A DNA stretch of 39,868 nt from an uncultured Aquiluna sp. (GCA_913057795.1 CAJXOD010000010.1:1-39868); one strand, 5' to 3'; positions 8,555 through 17,757 are shown, numbered from the stretch's first letter. Numbers and translations are program-made. The notes: a model not told the origin generated them from the sequence alone.

Positions 8555-9979
8555 TTACACTCCGTAGTAAAGCTCGAACTCGTAAGGATGAGGTCGCTGC
8601 GCCATTGGCTTTATCTCTTTCTCGCGCTTGTAGTCGATCCAGTTCTCAATAAGGTCCTTTGTGAAGACGTTGCCTTCCATGAGGTAGTCGTGATCCGCCT
8701 CTAGCGCCTTCAAGACAGACTCTAGATCCGCAGGAACTTGAGGGATCATCTTGGCTTCCTCTGGAGGTAGCTCGTAAAGATCCTTATCAACTGGCTCATG
8801 CGGTTCGATACGGTTTTTAATTCCATCCAGGCCAGCCATTAGCTGCGCGGCGAAAGCCAAGTAAGGGTTTCCAGAACTATCTGGAGCCCTGAACTCGATT
8901 CGCTTAGCCTTTGGGTTCGAACCAGTCATAGGGATACGAATGGCGGCAGATCGGTTTCCGGCGGAGTACACAAGGTTTACTGGAGCCTCAAAGCCGGGTA
9001 CCAAGCGATGGTATGAGTTGATAGAAGGGTTGGTGAAGGCAAGCAAGCTTGGTGCGTGCTTCAAGATTCCACCGATGTACCAACGGGCTAGATCGGAGAG
9101 GGAACCGTAGCCAGCCTCGTCATAAAACAGCGGCTTGCCGTCTTTCCAGAGCGACTGGTGAACGTGCATGCCAGACCCGTTGTCGTTGAACAATGGCTTG
9201 GGCATGAAGGTTGCTGTCTTGCCGTACTGATGAGCAACATTTTTCACGATGTACTTGAACTTTAGAAGATCGTCCGCGGACTTCACTAAAGTGTCAAAGC
9301 GATAGTTGATTTCACATTGTCCAGCAGTTCCGACTTCGTGGTGGCTTCGCTCAACACTCAATCCTGCGTCTTCTAGCTCCAACACGATTGCGTCGCGGAT
9401 GTCGGCCAAGTGGTCCACGGGGGAAACTGGGAAATAGCCACCCTTATAAGGAGTCTTGTTTCCTAGGTTTCCACCTTCTTCTTCCCTAGCGGAGTTCCAA
9501 GCGCCTTCGATCGAGTCAACGATGTGGAAAGCGGTGTTTGACTTCACTTCATAGCGAACGTCGTCAAAAATGAAAAACTCAGCCTCAGGGGCGAAAAACG
9601 CGGTGTCGGCGATTCCGGTCGACTGCAGATAGCGCTCGGCCTTGTGAGCTACCTGGCGTGGGTCGCGGTGGTACAGCTCACCATTCCGCGGGTTGTAGAT
9701 GTCAAAGTTCATGATCAGAGTCTTTTCGACTCGGAATGGGTCTTCCCACGCTGTTGTGACATCCGGAATCAGCTGCATGTCACTCTCGTGAATGGAAGCG
9801 AATCCGCGAATTGAGGAGGCGTCAAACAGCTGTCCAATTGCAAAAAATTCTTCATCAATTTGAGAAACTGGCAGGTTGAAGTGCTGTTGCACTCCGGGCA
9901 TATCAGTAAACCGAACGTCCACAAACTTGATGTTGTGTTCCTTGATGTACTGCAGCGCCTCTGAGGCTGTTTTGAACAT
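8555..9979 (-). CDS. glnA: Glutamine synthetase, type I (main ammonia-assimilating enzyme)
   Basis: Makes glutamine from glutamate, ammonia and ATP; a cytoplasmic dodecamer. The 474-residue protein has FDASSIRGF (52-60), metal ligands in PEAEFFIFD (131-139), the ATP loop [17 protein letters not shown] (261-277), NRSAAIRIP (342-350) and [17 protein letters not shown] (360-376). The adenylylation loop [10 protein letters not shown] is intact with the acceptor tyrosine Y402, so this is the regulated GlnA1-type (I-beta) enzyme. ATG at 9979 is preceded by GAGAGG seven bases upstream. The 78-base gap from the DUF4191 gene suggests its own promoter, and a GlnR-like half-box lies there. It ends convergently against glnE with a shared terminator. 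The adjacent RDD-family membrane gene seen in many Actinobacteria is absent here. Confidence 0.97.
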   Translation of the reverse strand: MFKTASEALQYIKEHNIKFVDVRFTDMPGVQQHFNLPVSQIDEEFFAIGQLFDASSIRGFASIHESDMQLIPDVTTAWEDPFRVEKTLIMNFDIYNPRNGELYHRDPRQVAHKAERYLQSTGIADTAFFAPEAEFFIFDDVRYEVKSNTAFHIVDSIEGAWNSAREEEGGNLGNKTPYKGGYFPVSPVDHLADIRDAIVLELEDAGLSVERSHHEVGTAGQCEINYRFDTLVKSADDLLKFKYIVKNVAHQYGKTATFMPKPLFNDNGSGMHVHQSLWKDGKPLFYDEAGYGSLSDLARWYIGGILKHAPSLLAFTNPSINSYHRLVPGFEAPVNLVYSAGNRSAAIRIPMTGSNPKAKRIEFRAPDSSGNPYLAFAAQLMAGLDGIKNRIEPHEPVDKDLYELPPEEAKMIPQVPADLESVLKALEADHDYLMEGNVFTKDLIENWIDYKREKEIKPMAQRPHPYEFELYYGV

Positions 9980-10045
9980 TGAGGTACCTCTCTTGGGTAA
10001 TTACGGGTATTTCTACTTACTCAGCTGTAAAGATAACGAATCTAT

Positions 10046-10061
10046 GTTTCGGAAATGTTAA
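10046..10061 (-). promoter_or_regulatory. Possible GlnR-type nitrogen-control half-site upstream of glnA1
   Basis: Read on the minus strand this is TTAAC, six bases, GAAAC, which fits the actinobacterial GlnR half-box pattern gTnAc-N6-GaAAc. It lies about 67 bases upstream of the glnA1 ATG and overlaps the last codons of the DUF4191 gene. A second full box is not evident; only a lone GTTAT follows. No clear -35/-10 pair could be fixed. Treat as a candidate. Confidence 0.35.
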
Positions 10062-10756
10062 CCTTTGCGCTTTGGAGCTCTAACTCGATTGGGATCAATT
10101 CCTTTTGGAATCGGAACAGAGGCGTGTGCGCCTAGAGCAGCAAGTCTGTTTGATACTGCATTTACTTCGCCACGACTTAGAGACTTGGGAAGCTTGTAAA
10201 CATGCTTTAGCAGTCGATAGATTCTCACTCCGGAGTCGTCTACAGTCACCTTGACTTTGTGAACCGCCGCGCCGGGTGCTGACCTCAGAACTTTTCTTGC
10301 TTCATCATCAAGCATTTGCTGAACTCGGGCTGATGAACCCTCTGAAATAAGGACCACCCCGGGGCGTCCTATCATTCGGTAAATAGCTTCTCGTGTCTTG
10401 GCGTTGACGGCTACTGGCATCGAGGAAGTCCTCCAGCCGCGCTTTATTTGTGAGTCCAACACTGCACCAACGGCCCCTGCTTGACCTTCGATTTGCATGT
10501 AGGCGTTCTTTTCGGCCTTCTTGCTCATGACGATCATTGCCAAAAGTACTCCGGTTATGAATCCGGATAGGCCCCACAACACCAACGTGAAGACGTTTCC
10601 ATCTCCGGTCAATACCCCAACACCTAGACCGACTGCGATGGACACCAGCAATGTCAGGGCTGCAAGCCATGCCGAAGTCGGGTCAGATTTAGCCGTCGTC
10701 TTATACACACGCCAAAGCTGTCGGAAGCGTCCTGGGGTTTTCTTGTCTTTAGCCAC
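10058..10756 (-). CDS. DUF4191 family membrane protein (Rv2219-like)
   Basis: A 232-residue protein of unknown function. Its N-terminus (KDKKTPGRFRQLWRVYKTTAKSDP) is basic and cytoplasmic-looking. Two hydrophobic segments follow at about residues 28-52 and 54-76 (AALTLLVSIAVGLGVGVL and LVLWGLSGFITGVLLAMIVM). The remainder is a soluble domain containing QIEGQAGAVGAVLDSQIKRGWRTS, VLISEGSSARVQQML and a basic C-terminal tail. This architecture and its place between lipA and glnA1 match DUF4191, orthologous to M. tuberculosis Rv2219. It starts 14 bases after the lipA stop and is probably the last gene of the lipB-lipA transcript. No enzymatic motif is recognisable. Confidence 0.88.
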   Translation of the reverse strand: MAKDKKTPGRFRQLWRVYKTTAKSDPTSAWLAALTLLVSIAVGLGVGVLTGDGNVFTLVLWGLSGFITGVLLAMIVMSKKAEKNAYMQIEGQAGAVGAVLDSQIKRGWRTSSMPVAVNAKTREAIYRMIGRPGVVLISEGSSARVQQMLDDEARKVLRSAPGAAVHKVKVTVDDSGVRIYRLLKHVYKLPKSLSRGEVNAVSNRLAALGAHASVPIPKGIDPNRVRAPKRKG

Positions 10757-10770
10757 GGGGATTAGTTTAG

Positions 10771-11763
10771 TCAGGCTACTGCGCTTGCTTGCGCAAACTC
10801 GACTTTGTCCGCCAGATGCTCAAGTTCTTGAGGGATCTCGCGGCCCTTAGCCATCATCGACTTGGCCCAAAGCCTTCCGGCGCGGTAACTTGATCGAACC
10901 AATGGACCGGCTAGGACTCCTAGGTAGCCCATTTCCTCGGCGGCCTGTGAAAGCTCGACGAATTCCTGAGGCTTGACCCAGCGTTCAACCGGGTGGTGTC
11001 TTGGGGAAGGCCTTAGGTACTGAGTGATTGTAATGATGTCTGTTCCGGCATCGTGTAAGTCCTGAAGGGCTTGAAGCACCTCTGGAATTTCTTCACCCAT
11101 ACCCAAAATCAAATTGGATTTAGTTACCATTCCGGCTTCTCTGCCTTGGCTTAGAACATCTAAAGAGCGATCGTAAGTGAACGCTGGCCTAATCCTCTTG
11201 AAGATTCGGGGCACTGTCTCGACGTTGTGTGCAAATACTTGTGGTTTGGTGTCAAATACTTTTTGCAGAAGCTCTGGTCGACCTGAGAAGTCTGGAATGA
11301 GTATTTCGACTCCGGTTCCCGGTGACTGCTTTTTAATCTGTCGTATTGTTTCGGCGTAAAGCCAAGCACCCTCATCGGGAAGGTCATCTCGAGCAACTCC
11401 GGTGACCGTTGCATAGCGGAGGTTCATTTGCTTGACTGAGGAGCCAACTCGTCGAGGCTCATCCGCGTCGAAGGCGGCTGGCTTGCCTGTGTCAATTTGG
11501 CAGAAATCGCACCTTCTGGTGCACTGGCTTCCGCCAATGAGGAATGTCGCTTCTCGATCTTCCCAACATTCGAAAATATTTGGGCAACCGGCCTCTTGAC
11601 AAACAGTGTGGAGTTCTTTTTCCTTCACAAGACTTTGCAGTTTTTGATACTCAGGCCCCATTTTGGCTGTAGTTCTTATCCAATCGGGTTTTCTCTCGAT
11701 GGGAACCTCACTGTTACGAACTTCCAGTCGGAGCAGTTTTCGCTCTGGTTTAGCTTCTGACAT
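10771..11763 (-). CDS. lipA: Lipoyl synthase
   Basis: Radical SAM enzyme that inserts two sulfur atoms into the octanoyl chain on lipoyl domains. The 330-residue protein shows both Fe-S clusters: the auxiliary cluster C-x4-C-x5-C ([13 protein letters not shown]) and the radical SAM C-x3-C-x2-C (QCTRRCDFC). The downstream sequence [33 protein letters not shown] and [17 protein letters not shown] is family-typical. The conserved C-terminal serine region VRSSYRAG is present. The start overlaps the lipB stop by 14 bases, so translation is coupled. Its substrate within the window is the lipoyl domain of the upstream sucB product. Confidence 0.97.
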   Translation of the reverse strand: MSEAKPERKLLRLEVRNSEVPIERKPDWIRTTAKMGPEYQKLQSLVKEKELHTVCQEAGCPNIFECWEDREATFLIGGSQCTRRCDFCQIDTGKPAAFDADEPRRVGSSVKQMNLRYATVTGVARDDLPDEGAWLYAETIRQIKKQSPGTGVEILIPDFSGRPELLQKVFDTKPQVFAHNVETVPRIFKRIRPAFTYDRSLDVLSQGREAGMVTKSNLILGMGEEIPEVLQALQDLHDAGTDIITITQYLRPSPRHHPVERWVKPQEFVELSQAAEEMGYLGVLAGPLVRSSYRAGRLWAKSMMAKGREIPQELEHLADKVEFAQASAVA

Positions 11764-12400
11764 TCGGTATTTCTCCCATCTGCTGCTCTACAAGCGTAGC
11801 TGCTTGAGCTGGCGTGATATCGATTCCAGCAAGTTTGGACAAAGTTGTCGCCTTTGCGTCGTCTATACCGCAAGCAATTATGTGATCGAAGGGGTCGAGT
11901 GAGTTGTTGCAGTTGAGGGCAAAGCCGTGCATGGTTACTTTTTCGCTAACTCGAATCCCGATGGCCGCAAGCTTCTGGAAGCCCCCTTCGGTATTTACCC
12001 AGACTCCAGTTCGGCCTTCAACGCGCTCTCCTGCAACGCCAAACTCGGCTGCAACATTGATAAGAACTCCCTCCAGCCATCGGACGTATCCAACCACATC
12101 GATTGGTTGAGGAAGGTGCATAATTGGGTAGCCAATAAGCTGCCCTGGGCCGTGCCAAGTTATTTTTCCGCCCCGGTTTGTTTCGATAAATTCGGAACCA
12201 TCATTCGGAAGCTCGTGTTTCTCGGTTCGCTTACCTGCTGTGTAGACGCTTTTGTGCTCGAGAAGGAGGACTGTGTTCGGCCTCATGTTTGATGCAACTT
12301 CGGCATGGGTCTTGAGCTGCATCTCCATGCCTGAGCGGTAATCCACAAAGTTGGGGTTTAGTCCAACTCTTTCAAATTCAGGCATTACTAAGGAGTTCAC
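11750..12400 (-). CDS. lipB: Octanoyl-[ACP]:protein N-octanoyltransferase
   Basis: Transfers octanoate from acyl carrier protein to lipoyl-domain lysines through a thioester intermediate. The 216-residue protein has [18 protein letters not shown] (76-93) and a catalytic Lys-Cys pair at K143 ([10 protein letters not shown]) and C177 (FDHIIACGI). Two starts are possible: GTG at 12400, used here, and an in-frame ATG at 12385 (MPEFERVGL) that fits the usual family N-terminus. Neither has a strong ribosome site. The gene begins 10 bases after sucB and overlaps lipA, giving a co-directional unit for building and attaching lipoate. Confidence 0.95.
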   Translation of the reverse strand: MNSLVMPEFERVGLNPNFVDYRSGMEMQLKTHAEVASNMRPNTVLLLEHKSVYTAGKRTEKHELPNDGSEFIETNRGGKITWHGPGQLIGYPIMHLPQPIDVVGYVRWLEGVLINVAAEFGVAGERVEGRTGVWVNTEGGFQKLAAIGIRVSEKVTMHGFALNCNNSLDPFDHIIACGIDDAKATTLSKLAGIDITPAQAATLVEQQMGEIPNVRS

Positions 12401-12410
12401 CCATCTTCAT

Positions 12411-13907
12411 CTAGATGCCGAGATTGGCTTCAAAATTGCCAGCCTCAAGCCTTGACTTCACCTGCATTAGGTAGCGGGACGCGTCTGCGCCGTCAATAAT
12501 CCTGTGGTCGTAACTGAGAGCCAAGTAGACCATTGAGCGTATGCCAATGGTGTCATTGCCGTCAGCATCTTTCACTACCGCTGCACGCTTTGTGACGACG
12601 CCGGTGCCCAAGATAGCTGACTGTGGCAAGAAGACAACTGGAGTATCAAACAGGGCTCCACGGCTACCAGTATTCGTCAGCGTGAAGGTTCCGCCGGAAA
12701 GTTCGTCTGGTGTGAGTTTGTTGGTTCTTGTGCGCTCGGCCATATCGGCAATTACCTTCGCCATTGTGGCGATTGACATGCTCGCTGCGTCCTTTATGAC
12801 TGGTGTGAGCAACCCTCTTTCGGTGTCAACAGCAAATGCGATGTGGTCTGAACCGTGATACACAATGTTGGTATCTTCGACGGTTGCATTAATTATTGGG
12901 TTCGCCGCTAGAGCCTCTGCCGCCGCAAGAGTGAAGAACGGCATAAAGGAAAGCTTTGTTCCGGCTTTCTGGGTGAACTCGGCTTGGACGCGCTGTCTCA
13001 TCTCGGCGATTTTTGTTACGTCCACTTCAACAACGGATGTCAGCTGAGCGCTCTGTTGCATCGAAGCAACTGCACGCTCGGACAGTACTTTTCTGAGTCG
13101 TGACATAGGTACTGTGGTACCCCTAAGCGGTGATGCCTCCGCCGTCGTGTGGGAAGCGGCCGGCACGACCTTCGAAGTTGGCGCAGTTAGATCTTCTTTT
13201 CTGATTCGACCGCCGACGCCGGATCCTCTAATGGTTCCGAGGTCTATTCCTAGCTCCGATGCAAGTTTCCGGACGATTGGCGTTACGTAATTTGGGTCGC
13301 TGGCAGTCTCTTCCGTTCCAGTTCCCGCAGCCGGAGCTGTCGGTGGGGTAGGAGCAGGGGCCACTGGCGCGGCGACTACTGGCGCAGCAGGTGCAGCGGC
13401 TACTGGTGGAGTGGCTACCGGAGCAACAGGCGCAACAGGTGCAGCGGCTACTGGTGGAGTGGCTACCGGAGCAACAGGCGCAACAGGTGCAGCGGCTACT
13501 GGTGGAGCGGCTACCGGAGCAACAGGCGCAACAGGTGCAGCGGCTACTGGTGGAGTGGCTACCGGCGCAGCGGCTTCGGGTTCAACAGGAGCAGCTGGTT
13601 CAACAGGAGCAGCCGCTTCAGGCGCTGCAGCTTCAGGAGTTGAAGGGGCATCCTCGGCAGAAGCTGCGGATGCTGCCTCACCAACGATGGCAAGAACGGC
13701 GCCAACGGCAACCGTCTCGTCTTCCTGGACCATGATTTGAGTTAGGGTGCCGGCGAAGGGCGATGGGATTTCGGTGTCTACTTTGTCTGTAGAGACCTCC
13801 ACCAGAGGCTCATCGATGGCTACAGTATCTCCGACGTTCTTAAGCCATCGTGTGACTGTGCCTTCGGTAACAGATTCGCCCAATGCTGGAAGAGTTACTT
13901 CGCTCAT
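12411..13907 (-). CDS. sucB: 2-oxoacid dehydrogenase E2 (dihydrolipoamide acyltransferase), actinobacterial SucB type
   Basis: Core acyltransferase of the pyruvate and/or 2-oxoglutarate dehydrogenase complexes. The 498 residues comprise one lipoyl domain (1-75, lipoylated K42 in VSTDKVDTE), a long Ala/Pro/Val linker (about 80-200), a peripheral-subunit-binding domain (YVTPIVRKLASELGIDL, then GSGVGGRIRKEDL) and the catalytic domain (about 265-498) with SYDHRIIDGA, active-site H468. The linker contains three and a half 48-bp direct repeats. Many actinobacterial homologues have two or three lipoyl domains; this has one. It follows lpdA (E3) by 28 bases and precedes lipB by 10. Whether it serves one or both complexes cannot be told from sequence alone. 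Confidence 0.95.
   Translation of the reverse strand: MSEVTLPALGESVTEGTVTRWLKNVGDTVAIDEPLVEVSTDKVDTEIPSPFAGTLTQIMVQEDETVAVGAVLAIVGEAASAASAEDAPSTPEAAAPEAAAPVEPAAPVEPEAAAPVATPPVAAAPVAPVAPVAAPPVAAAPVAPVAPVATPPVAAAPVAPVAPVATPPVAAAPAAPVVAAPVAPAPTPPTAPAAGTGTEETASDPNYVTPIVRKLASELGIDLGTIRGSGVGGRIRKEDLTAPTSKVVPAASHTTAEASPLRGTTVPMSRLRKVLSERAVASMQQSAQLTSVVEVDVTKIAEMRQRVQAEFTQKAGTKLSFMPFFTLAAAEALAANPIINATVEDTNIVYHGSDHIAFAVDTERGLLTPVIKDAASMSIATMAKVIADMAERTRTNKLTPDELSGGTFTLTNTGSRGALFDTPVVFLPQSAILGTGVVTKRAAVVKDADGNDTIGIRSMVYLALSYDHRIIDGADASRYLMQVKSRLEAGNFEANLGI
13393..13565. repeat. 48-bp tandem repeat in the sucB linker
   Basis: Units at 13393-13440, 13441-13488 and 13489-13536, plus a partial unit 13537-13565. 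The first two are identical; the third differs by one base (T to C at its 20th position). Each encodes 16 residues of the Ala/Pro/Val linker, so copy-number change would keep frame. The near-identity suggests recent duplication by slippage or unequal recombination. Confidence 0.97.
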
Positions 13908-13935
13908 CTTGGATACCTATCTCTAGTGTTCTTGG

Positions 13936-15309
13936 CTATGCGTGGGCGTGAAGAGGCTTACCAGCTAGAGCGAGGTGCGCCTCGCCAATAGCCTCGTTCA
14001 TCGTTGGGTGTGCGTGGATCAGCGGTGCTACATCTTCCGGATATGCTTCCCAGTTGATGATTAGCTGTGCTTCACCAATCTGCTCGCCTGCTCGTGAGCC
14101 GATCATGTGGAATCCGATGACTGGACCGTCTACCTCGCGAATCAGCTTGATGACGCCCGCAGTCCCGAGGATGTTGCTCTTGCCGTTACCGGCCAAGTTG
14201 TACTCGTAGATGGAAATCTTATCCGCGCCGAACTTCTCTTTGGCTTGGGCCTCGGTTAGTCCCACTGAGGCGATTTCAGGCTCGCAGTAAGTTACACGCG
14301 GGATTCCCATTTGGTCCACAACCACTGGCTTCAGACCGGCAATTTCCTCGGCCACGAAAATTCCTTGCATAAAGCCACGGTGCGCAAGCTGCAGCCCAGG
14401 CGTCATGTCTCCGACAGCAAAAACGCCCGGCAGGTTTGTCTGGAGGCGTTCATCGGTGAGAACGAATCCACGATCCATCTGGATTCCTTGCTCCTCGAAT
14501 CCAAAGCCTGTGGCGTTAGGACCGCGACCGACAGCTACTAGAAGAAGGTCAGCGGCAACGCTGTCGCCGTTTTCCAGCGTGACTACAACGCCATTTTCAT
14601 CCTGGGTTACTTCGCTGAACTTGTTTCCAAGCTTCAGCTCCATACCGCGCTTCTTGAAGGCTCGCTCGAGACCCTTACTCATTGCGGGGTCTTCGTTGGG
14701 CACAAGTCGGTCAAAGCCTTCAATGATGGTGACTTCAGCTCCGAACGACCTCCAAATGGAAGCGAATTCGACGCCAATGACGCCGCCTCCAAGGATCGCA
14801 ACCTTGGCCGGAACCCAGTCCATTTGTAGGACCTGGTTGCTAGTTATTACTCGTCCCTTGATTTCGACGCCCAGGGTTTTTGCGACCGAACCCGTAGCAA
14901 GAAGAACATTTGTTCCGGTGTAAACCTCGGTGCCTACCGTGATTGATTTTGGTCCAGTTAGGTGACCTTCTCCCTGGACTGAGGTTATGTTCTTTGAGGC
15001 CACAAGCCCAGTCAAGCCCTTGTAGAGCTTGTCAACGATGGAATCCCGGTACTTATTCACCTGAACCATGTCGATGTTCTGGAAGGTTGCATTTACTCCG
15101 AAGTGAGCCGATTCCTTCGTGGTATCTGCTACTTCGGCCGAGTGAAGGAGCGCCTTTGTTGGGATACAGCCATAGTGAAGGCAGGTACCACCAAGTTTGT
15201 CTCGTTCGATGAGGGCGACTGATAGTCCTAGTTGGGCTGCACGCAGGGCGGCCGCATAGCCACCGCTTCCGCTGCCAAGGATTACAAGGTCAAAATTATG
15301 CTCTGTCAA
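13936..15309 (-). CDS. lpdA: Dihydrolipoyl dehydrogenase (E3)
   Basis: Flavoprotein that reoxidises dihydrolipoamide with NAD+, the E3 subunit of 2-oxoacid dehydrogenases. The 457-residue protein has an N-terminal FAD site (LGSGSGGYAAALRA, 11-24), the redox disulfide GGTCLHYGCIPTK (C43, C48), an NAD-binding GGGVIGVEFAS, a second FAD motif (VFAVGDMTP) and the C-terminal His-Glu pair (HAHPTMNEAIGEA). Translation probably starts at TTG 15309, with GGAG shortly upstream; no ATG gives the right N-terminus. It lies 43 bases after pepA and 28 before sucB, so E3, E2 and lipoylation genes form one run. Confidence 0.97.
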   Translation of the reverse strand: MTEHNFDLVILGSGSGGYAAALRAAQLGLSVALIERDKLGGTCLHYGCIPTKALLHSAEVADTTKESAHFGVNATFQNIDMVQVNKYRDSIVDKLYKGLTGLVASKNITSVQGEGHLTGPKSITVGTEVYTGTNVLLATGSVAKTLGVEIKGRVITSNQVLQMDWVPAKVAILGGGVIGVEFASIWRSFGAEVTIIEGFDRLVPNEDPAMSKGLERAFKKRGMELKLGNKFSEVTQDENGVVVTLENGDSVAADLLLVAVGRGPNATGFGFEEQGIQMDRGFVLTDERLQTNLPGVFAVGDMTPGLQLAHRGFMQGIFVAEEIAGLKPVVVDQMGIPRVTYCEPEIASVGLTEAQAKEKFGADKISIYEYNLAGNGKSNILGTAGVIKLIREVDGPVIGFHMIGSRAGEQIGEAQLIINWEAYPEDVAPLIHAHPTMNEAIGEAHLALAGKPLHAHA

Positions 15310-15352
15310 TATTCACTCCAAAAAACGCGGCTTATTAGCCCAAGTCTACTAC

Positions 15353-16756
15353 TTAGCTAGAACTCAAGTTCTTGGCCATTTGCACAAGCGTGCGAATAGC
15401 CACCCCTGATGCACCCTTCGGGGTGGAAGCGAAAGGGCCACCGTCATTATTCGCTGGACCGGCAATGTCTAAGTGCGCCCAAGATGCTTCGGGTTTCACA
15501 AACTCGCTCAGAAACCAGCCAGCAATAAGCATTCCACCGGCCCGGTTTCCAATCTTTACGTTCGTCAGGTCTGCAAGGTCCGAATCTAGAAGGGGCCTCA
15601 GTTCGGCTGGTAAGGGCATCTCCCACATCAGCTCGTCTGATTCGACAGCCGCCGTTCGAATAAGGCTGACTGCTTCGCCGTGCCCCATTACGCCGGCATA
15701 CCGGTTCCCGAGGGCGATCGTGGCGGCTCCGGTCAAAGTAGCGACATCGACGATGTGGTCGACGTTCATCTCGGTAAGTAATGACAGACCATCTGCCATG
15801 ACTAATCTGCCTTCGGCGTCGGTGTTTAGTACTTCAACAGTCTTGCCATTTCTCATGGTCAACACGTCGCCAGGTCTTGTTGCTTGCCCGGAAGGCATGT
15901 TTTCAGCAACGCAGAGTATCGCCGTCACGTCCAGCGCCAATTTTTGCTCAGCAATTGCAAGAACCGCCGCCATTACTGTTGCAGCTCCCGCCATGTCGTA
16001 TTTCATTCCCACCATGGATTCGGCTGGCTTCAAGGAGAGACCGCCAGTGTCAAAGGTGATCCCCTTGCCAACTAGTCCTAGGTGCTTTCCGCCGCCTCGA
16101 TAGGTCATCTTTATGAGTCTCGGCGGACGCTCTGATCCTTGTCCGACGCCTAGGATTCCGCCGCAGTTTTCCTTGGCTAATCTTTCCTCGTCCCAGACTT
16201 CTATCTCCAGCGGGAGTCCAGAACTGGCGGTAATGCAAATCTCCGCCAGTTTTTCGGGCCATAAGTCATTGGCCGGCGTATTGATTATCTGCCTTGCCTG
16301 CACTATGCGGCTGGCGAGGTTCAGGGATTCGGAGATGTCTGTTCCGAGGAGCTTCTCATCGACTACAAGCTCAATTGCCAAGAGGTCTGAGGAGGATTTT
16401 TTATACTTAGACGGTGTGTCCATACCCAGAAGGCATCCTTCCGCAGCCAGCAATAATTCTTCCGCGCTTGCTTGGGACAAATCAATACTTAGGTGGGCAA
16501 TCCCTTTTGAGGCCCTAACCGCTGCGGCCGCGTAATTTCTGTAATTGATTGCGTCGCCACACCCTATTACTAGCAAAACCACATCTGCTCCAGGTACCCG
16601 GGTAGCGCTCTCCAGCTTTGCTGATGAGCCGTATTTGAGAAGAGCGTCAGTTTCAGAGGACTCGAACCAGTCGGCTTCTGAATTACCCGCAGTCTTGGGA
16701 ACTGCCAGATGAGTAAATGTGTTTGTTCGGGTTGAGGTCAATGTGATGTTTTGCAT
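15353..16756 (-). CDS. pepA: Leucyl aminopeptidase (M17 family)
   Basis: Cytosolic dinuclear-metal aminopeptidase that removes N-terminal residues from peptides. The 467-residue protein has the metal-site lysine and aspartate in GLVGKGITFDTGGLSLKP (227-244) and the family signature NTDAEGRL at 311-318. The catalytic domain occupies roughly 150-467; the N-terminal domain is diverged, as usual. ATG at 16756 is preceded by TTAGGAAC, and a TAAACT -10-like element seven bases upstream leaves room for only a very short leader. It heads the minus-strand run pepA-lpdA-sucB-lipB-lipA, matching M. tuberculosis pepB (Rv2213) next to dlaT (Rv2215). Confidence 0.95.
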   Translation of the reverse strand: MQNITLTSTRTNTFTHLAVPKTAGNSEADWFESSETDALLKYGSSAKLESATRVPGADVVLLVIGCGDAINYRNYAAAAVRASKGIAHLSIDLSQASAEELLLAAEGCLLGMDTPSKYKKSSSDLLAIELVVDEKLLGTDISESLNLASRIVQARQIINTPANDLWPEKLAEICITASSGLPLEIEVWDEERLAKENCGGILGVGQGSERPPRLIKMTYRGGGKHLGLVGKGITFDTGGLSLKPAESMVGMKYDMAGAATVMAAVLAIAEQKLALDVTAILCVAENMPSGQATRPGDVLTMRNGKTVEVLNTDAEGRLVMADGLSLLTEMNVDHIVDVATLTGAATIALGNRYAGVMGHGEAVSLIRTAAVESDELMWEMPLPAELRPLLDSDLADLTNVKIGNRAGGMLIAGWFLSEFVKPEASWAHLDIAGPANNDGGPFASTPKGASGVAIRTLVQMAKNLSSS

Positions 16757-16788
16757 GTTCCTAAGTTTAGGTCGGTTACTCTTTAAGG

Positions 16789-17694
16789 GTGAACCCGCTA
16801 TACGAAGAATTTACACATGCCGAGATTCCATCTGGACTGCCGATGGTTGCGTTGATATCTGGGTTTAGCGATTCGGGGTCGACCATTTCTCAGCTGTCTG
16901 ATCACTTTTTTTCGGAACTGAATCACGAATTGGTGCTGAGCTTTGACAACGATGAGTTTTTAGATTATCGATCTAGGCGACCGGCTCTCTTTTTTGAAAA
17001 AGATCACATTGAGTCTTACGAGCCACCGTCGCTATCAGTCCATCTCGTGTTCGACGAAGCACAACAACCCTTTTTGCTTTTGGAGGGCTACGAGCCAGAT
17101 TTGAAGTGGGAGGCATTCGCTGCCAGCCTCCTTGAAATTATTCAACGCCTCCAGGTGTCAAATTTCACGTGGGTTCATTCCATTCCATTCCCGATTCCTC
17201 ATACAAGACCCGTTGGTGTGACCGTTTCTGGGAACCGTAAGGACATGATCGAGAGATTTTCAGAGTGGAAACCGCAGACTCAGGTTCCAGGTAATGTGAC
17301 ACACCTTCTTGAATTTCGGTTGAGCGCTCAGAATGTGAACACTGCTGGGTTTGTGCTTTTGGTTCCTCACTATTTAGCTGACAACGAGGTGCCAAATGCT
17401 GCGATTACCGGACTTGAGCTAATTAGCGCCGCGACCGGGCTGGTATTCCCATCGGATCAGCTAAGGGACGATGCGGGAAAGTTTGAAGCCAAGGTCAAGG
17501 GCCAGATTGAGGACAACCCGGAATTAAGTAAATTGGTGCAAACTCTTGAAGCTGGTTACGCAAGCGGTGGCTCTGGTCCGTCGAGGGCTCCAATTAGTAA
17601 ACCTTCGGGGGAGCCTCGCAGTGTTGACGAGCTCACGGAAGAGCTAGAGAATTACCTTTCGACTATGAGAAAAAATACTGACACCGAGGAATAA
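16789..17694 (+). CDS. PAC2 (proteasome assembly chaperone-like) family protein
   Basis: A 301-residue soluble protein with the PAC2 fold signatures MVALISGFSDSGSTISQLSDHFF (20-42), then an acidic LVLSFDNDEFLDYRSRRP and LEGYEPDLKWEAF (96-108). The C-terminal part carries an acidic helix ending SVDELTEELENYLSTMRK. In Actinobacteria this family is widespread and often lies just upstream of sigA, as here, but its molecular role is unknown; the name comes from a distant eukaryotic proteasome-assembly chaperone. Translation likely begins at GTG 16789; a TACTCT element six bases upstream suggests a leaderless or nearly leaderless transcript. It diverges from pepA across 32 bases. Confidence 0.85.
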   Translation: MNPLYEEFTHAEIPSGLPMVALISGFSDSGSTISQLSDHFFSELNHELVLSFDNDEFLDYRSRRPALFFEKDHIESYEPPSLSVHLVFDEAQQPFLLLEGYEPDLKWEAFAASLLEIIQRLQVSNFTWVHSIPFPIPHTRPVGVTVSGNRKDMIERFSEWKPQTQVPGNVTHLLEFRLSAQNVNTAGFVLLVPHYLADNEVPNAAITGLELISAATGLVFPSDQLRDDAGKFEAKVKGQIEDNPELSKLVQTLEAGYASGGSGPSRAPISKPSGEPRSVDELTEELENYLSTMRKNTDTEE

Positions 17695-17757
17695 AATCCC
17701 TAGAAATTGTCTTATCTTGATACACACAGCAACAATAAGTGGCATACTTGCTGTTCG

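Noticed and set aside
13411-13740. Collagen-like Gly-Ala-Thr open frame opposite the sucB linker
   Set aside because: A shadow of the Ala/Pro/Val-coding tandem repeat read on the other strand.
15319-15341. Possible terminator between pepA and lpdA (GGCT-AATA-AGCC then a T-run, minus strand)
   Set aside because: Four-base stem inside what looks like a co-transcribed run; not supportable.
15372-16103. 243-codon open frame antisense to pepA
   Set aside because: Mirror of the conserved pepA catalytic domain; no family features or ribosome site.
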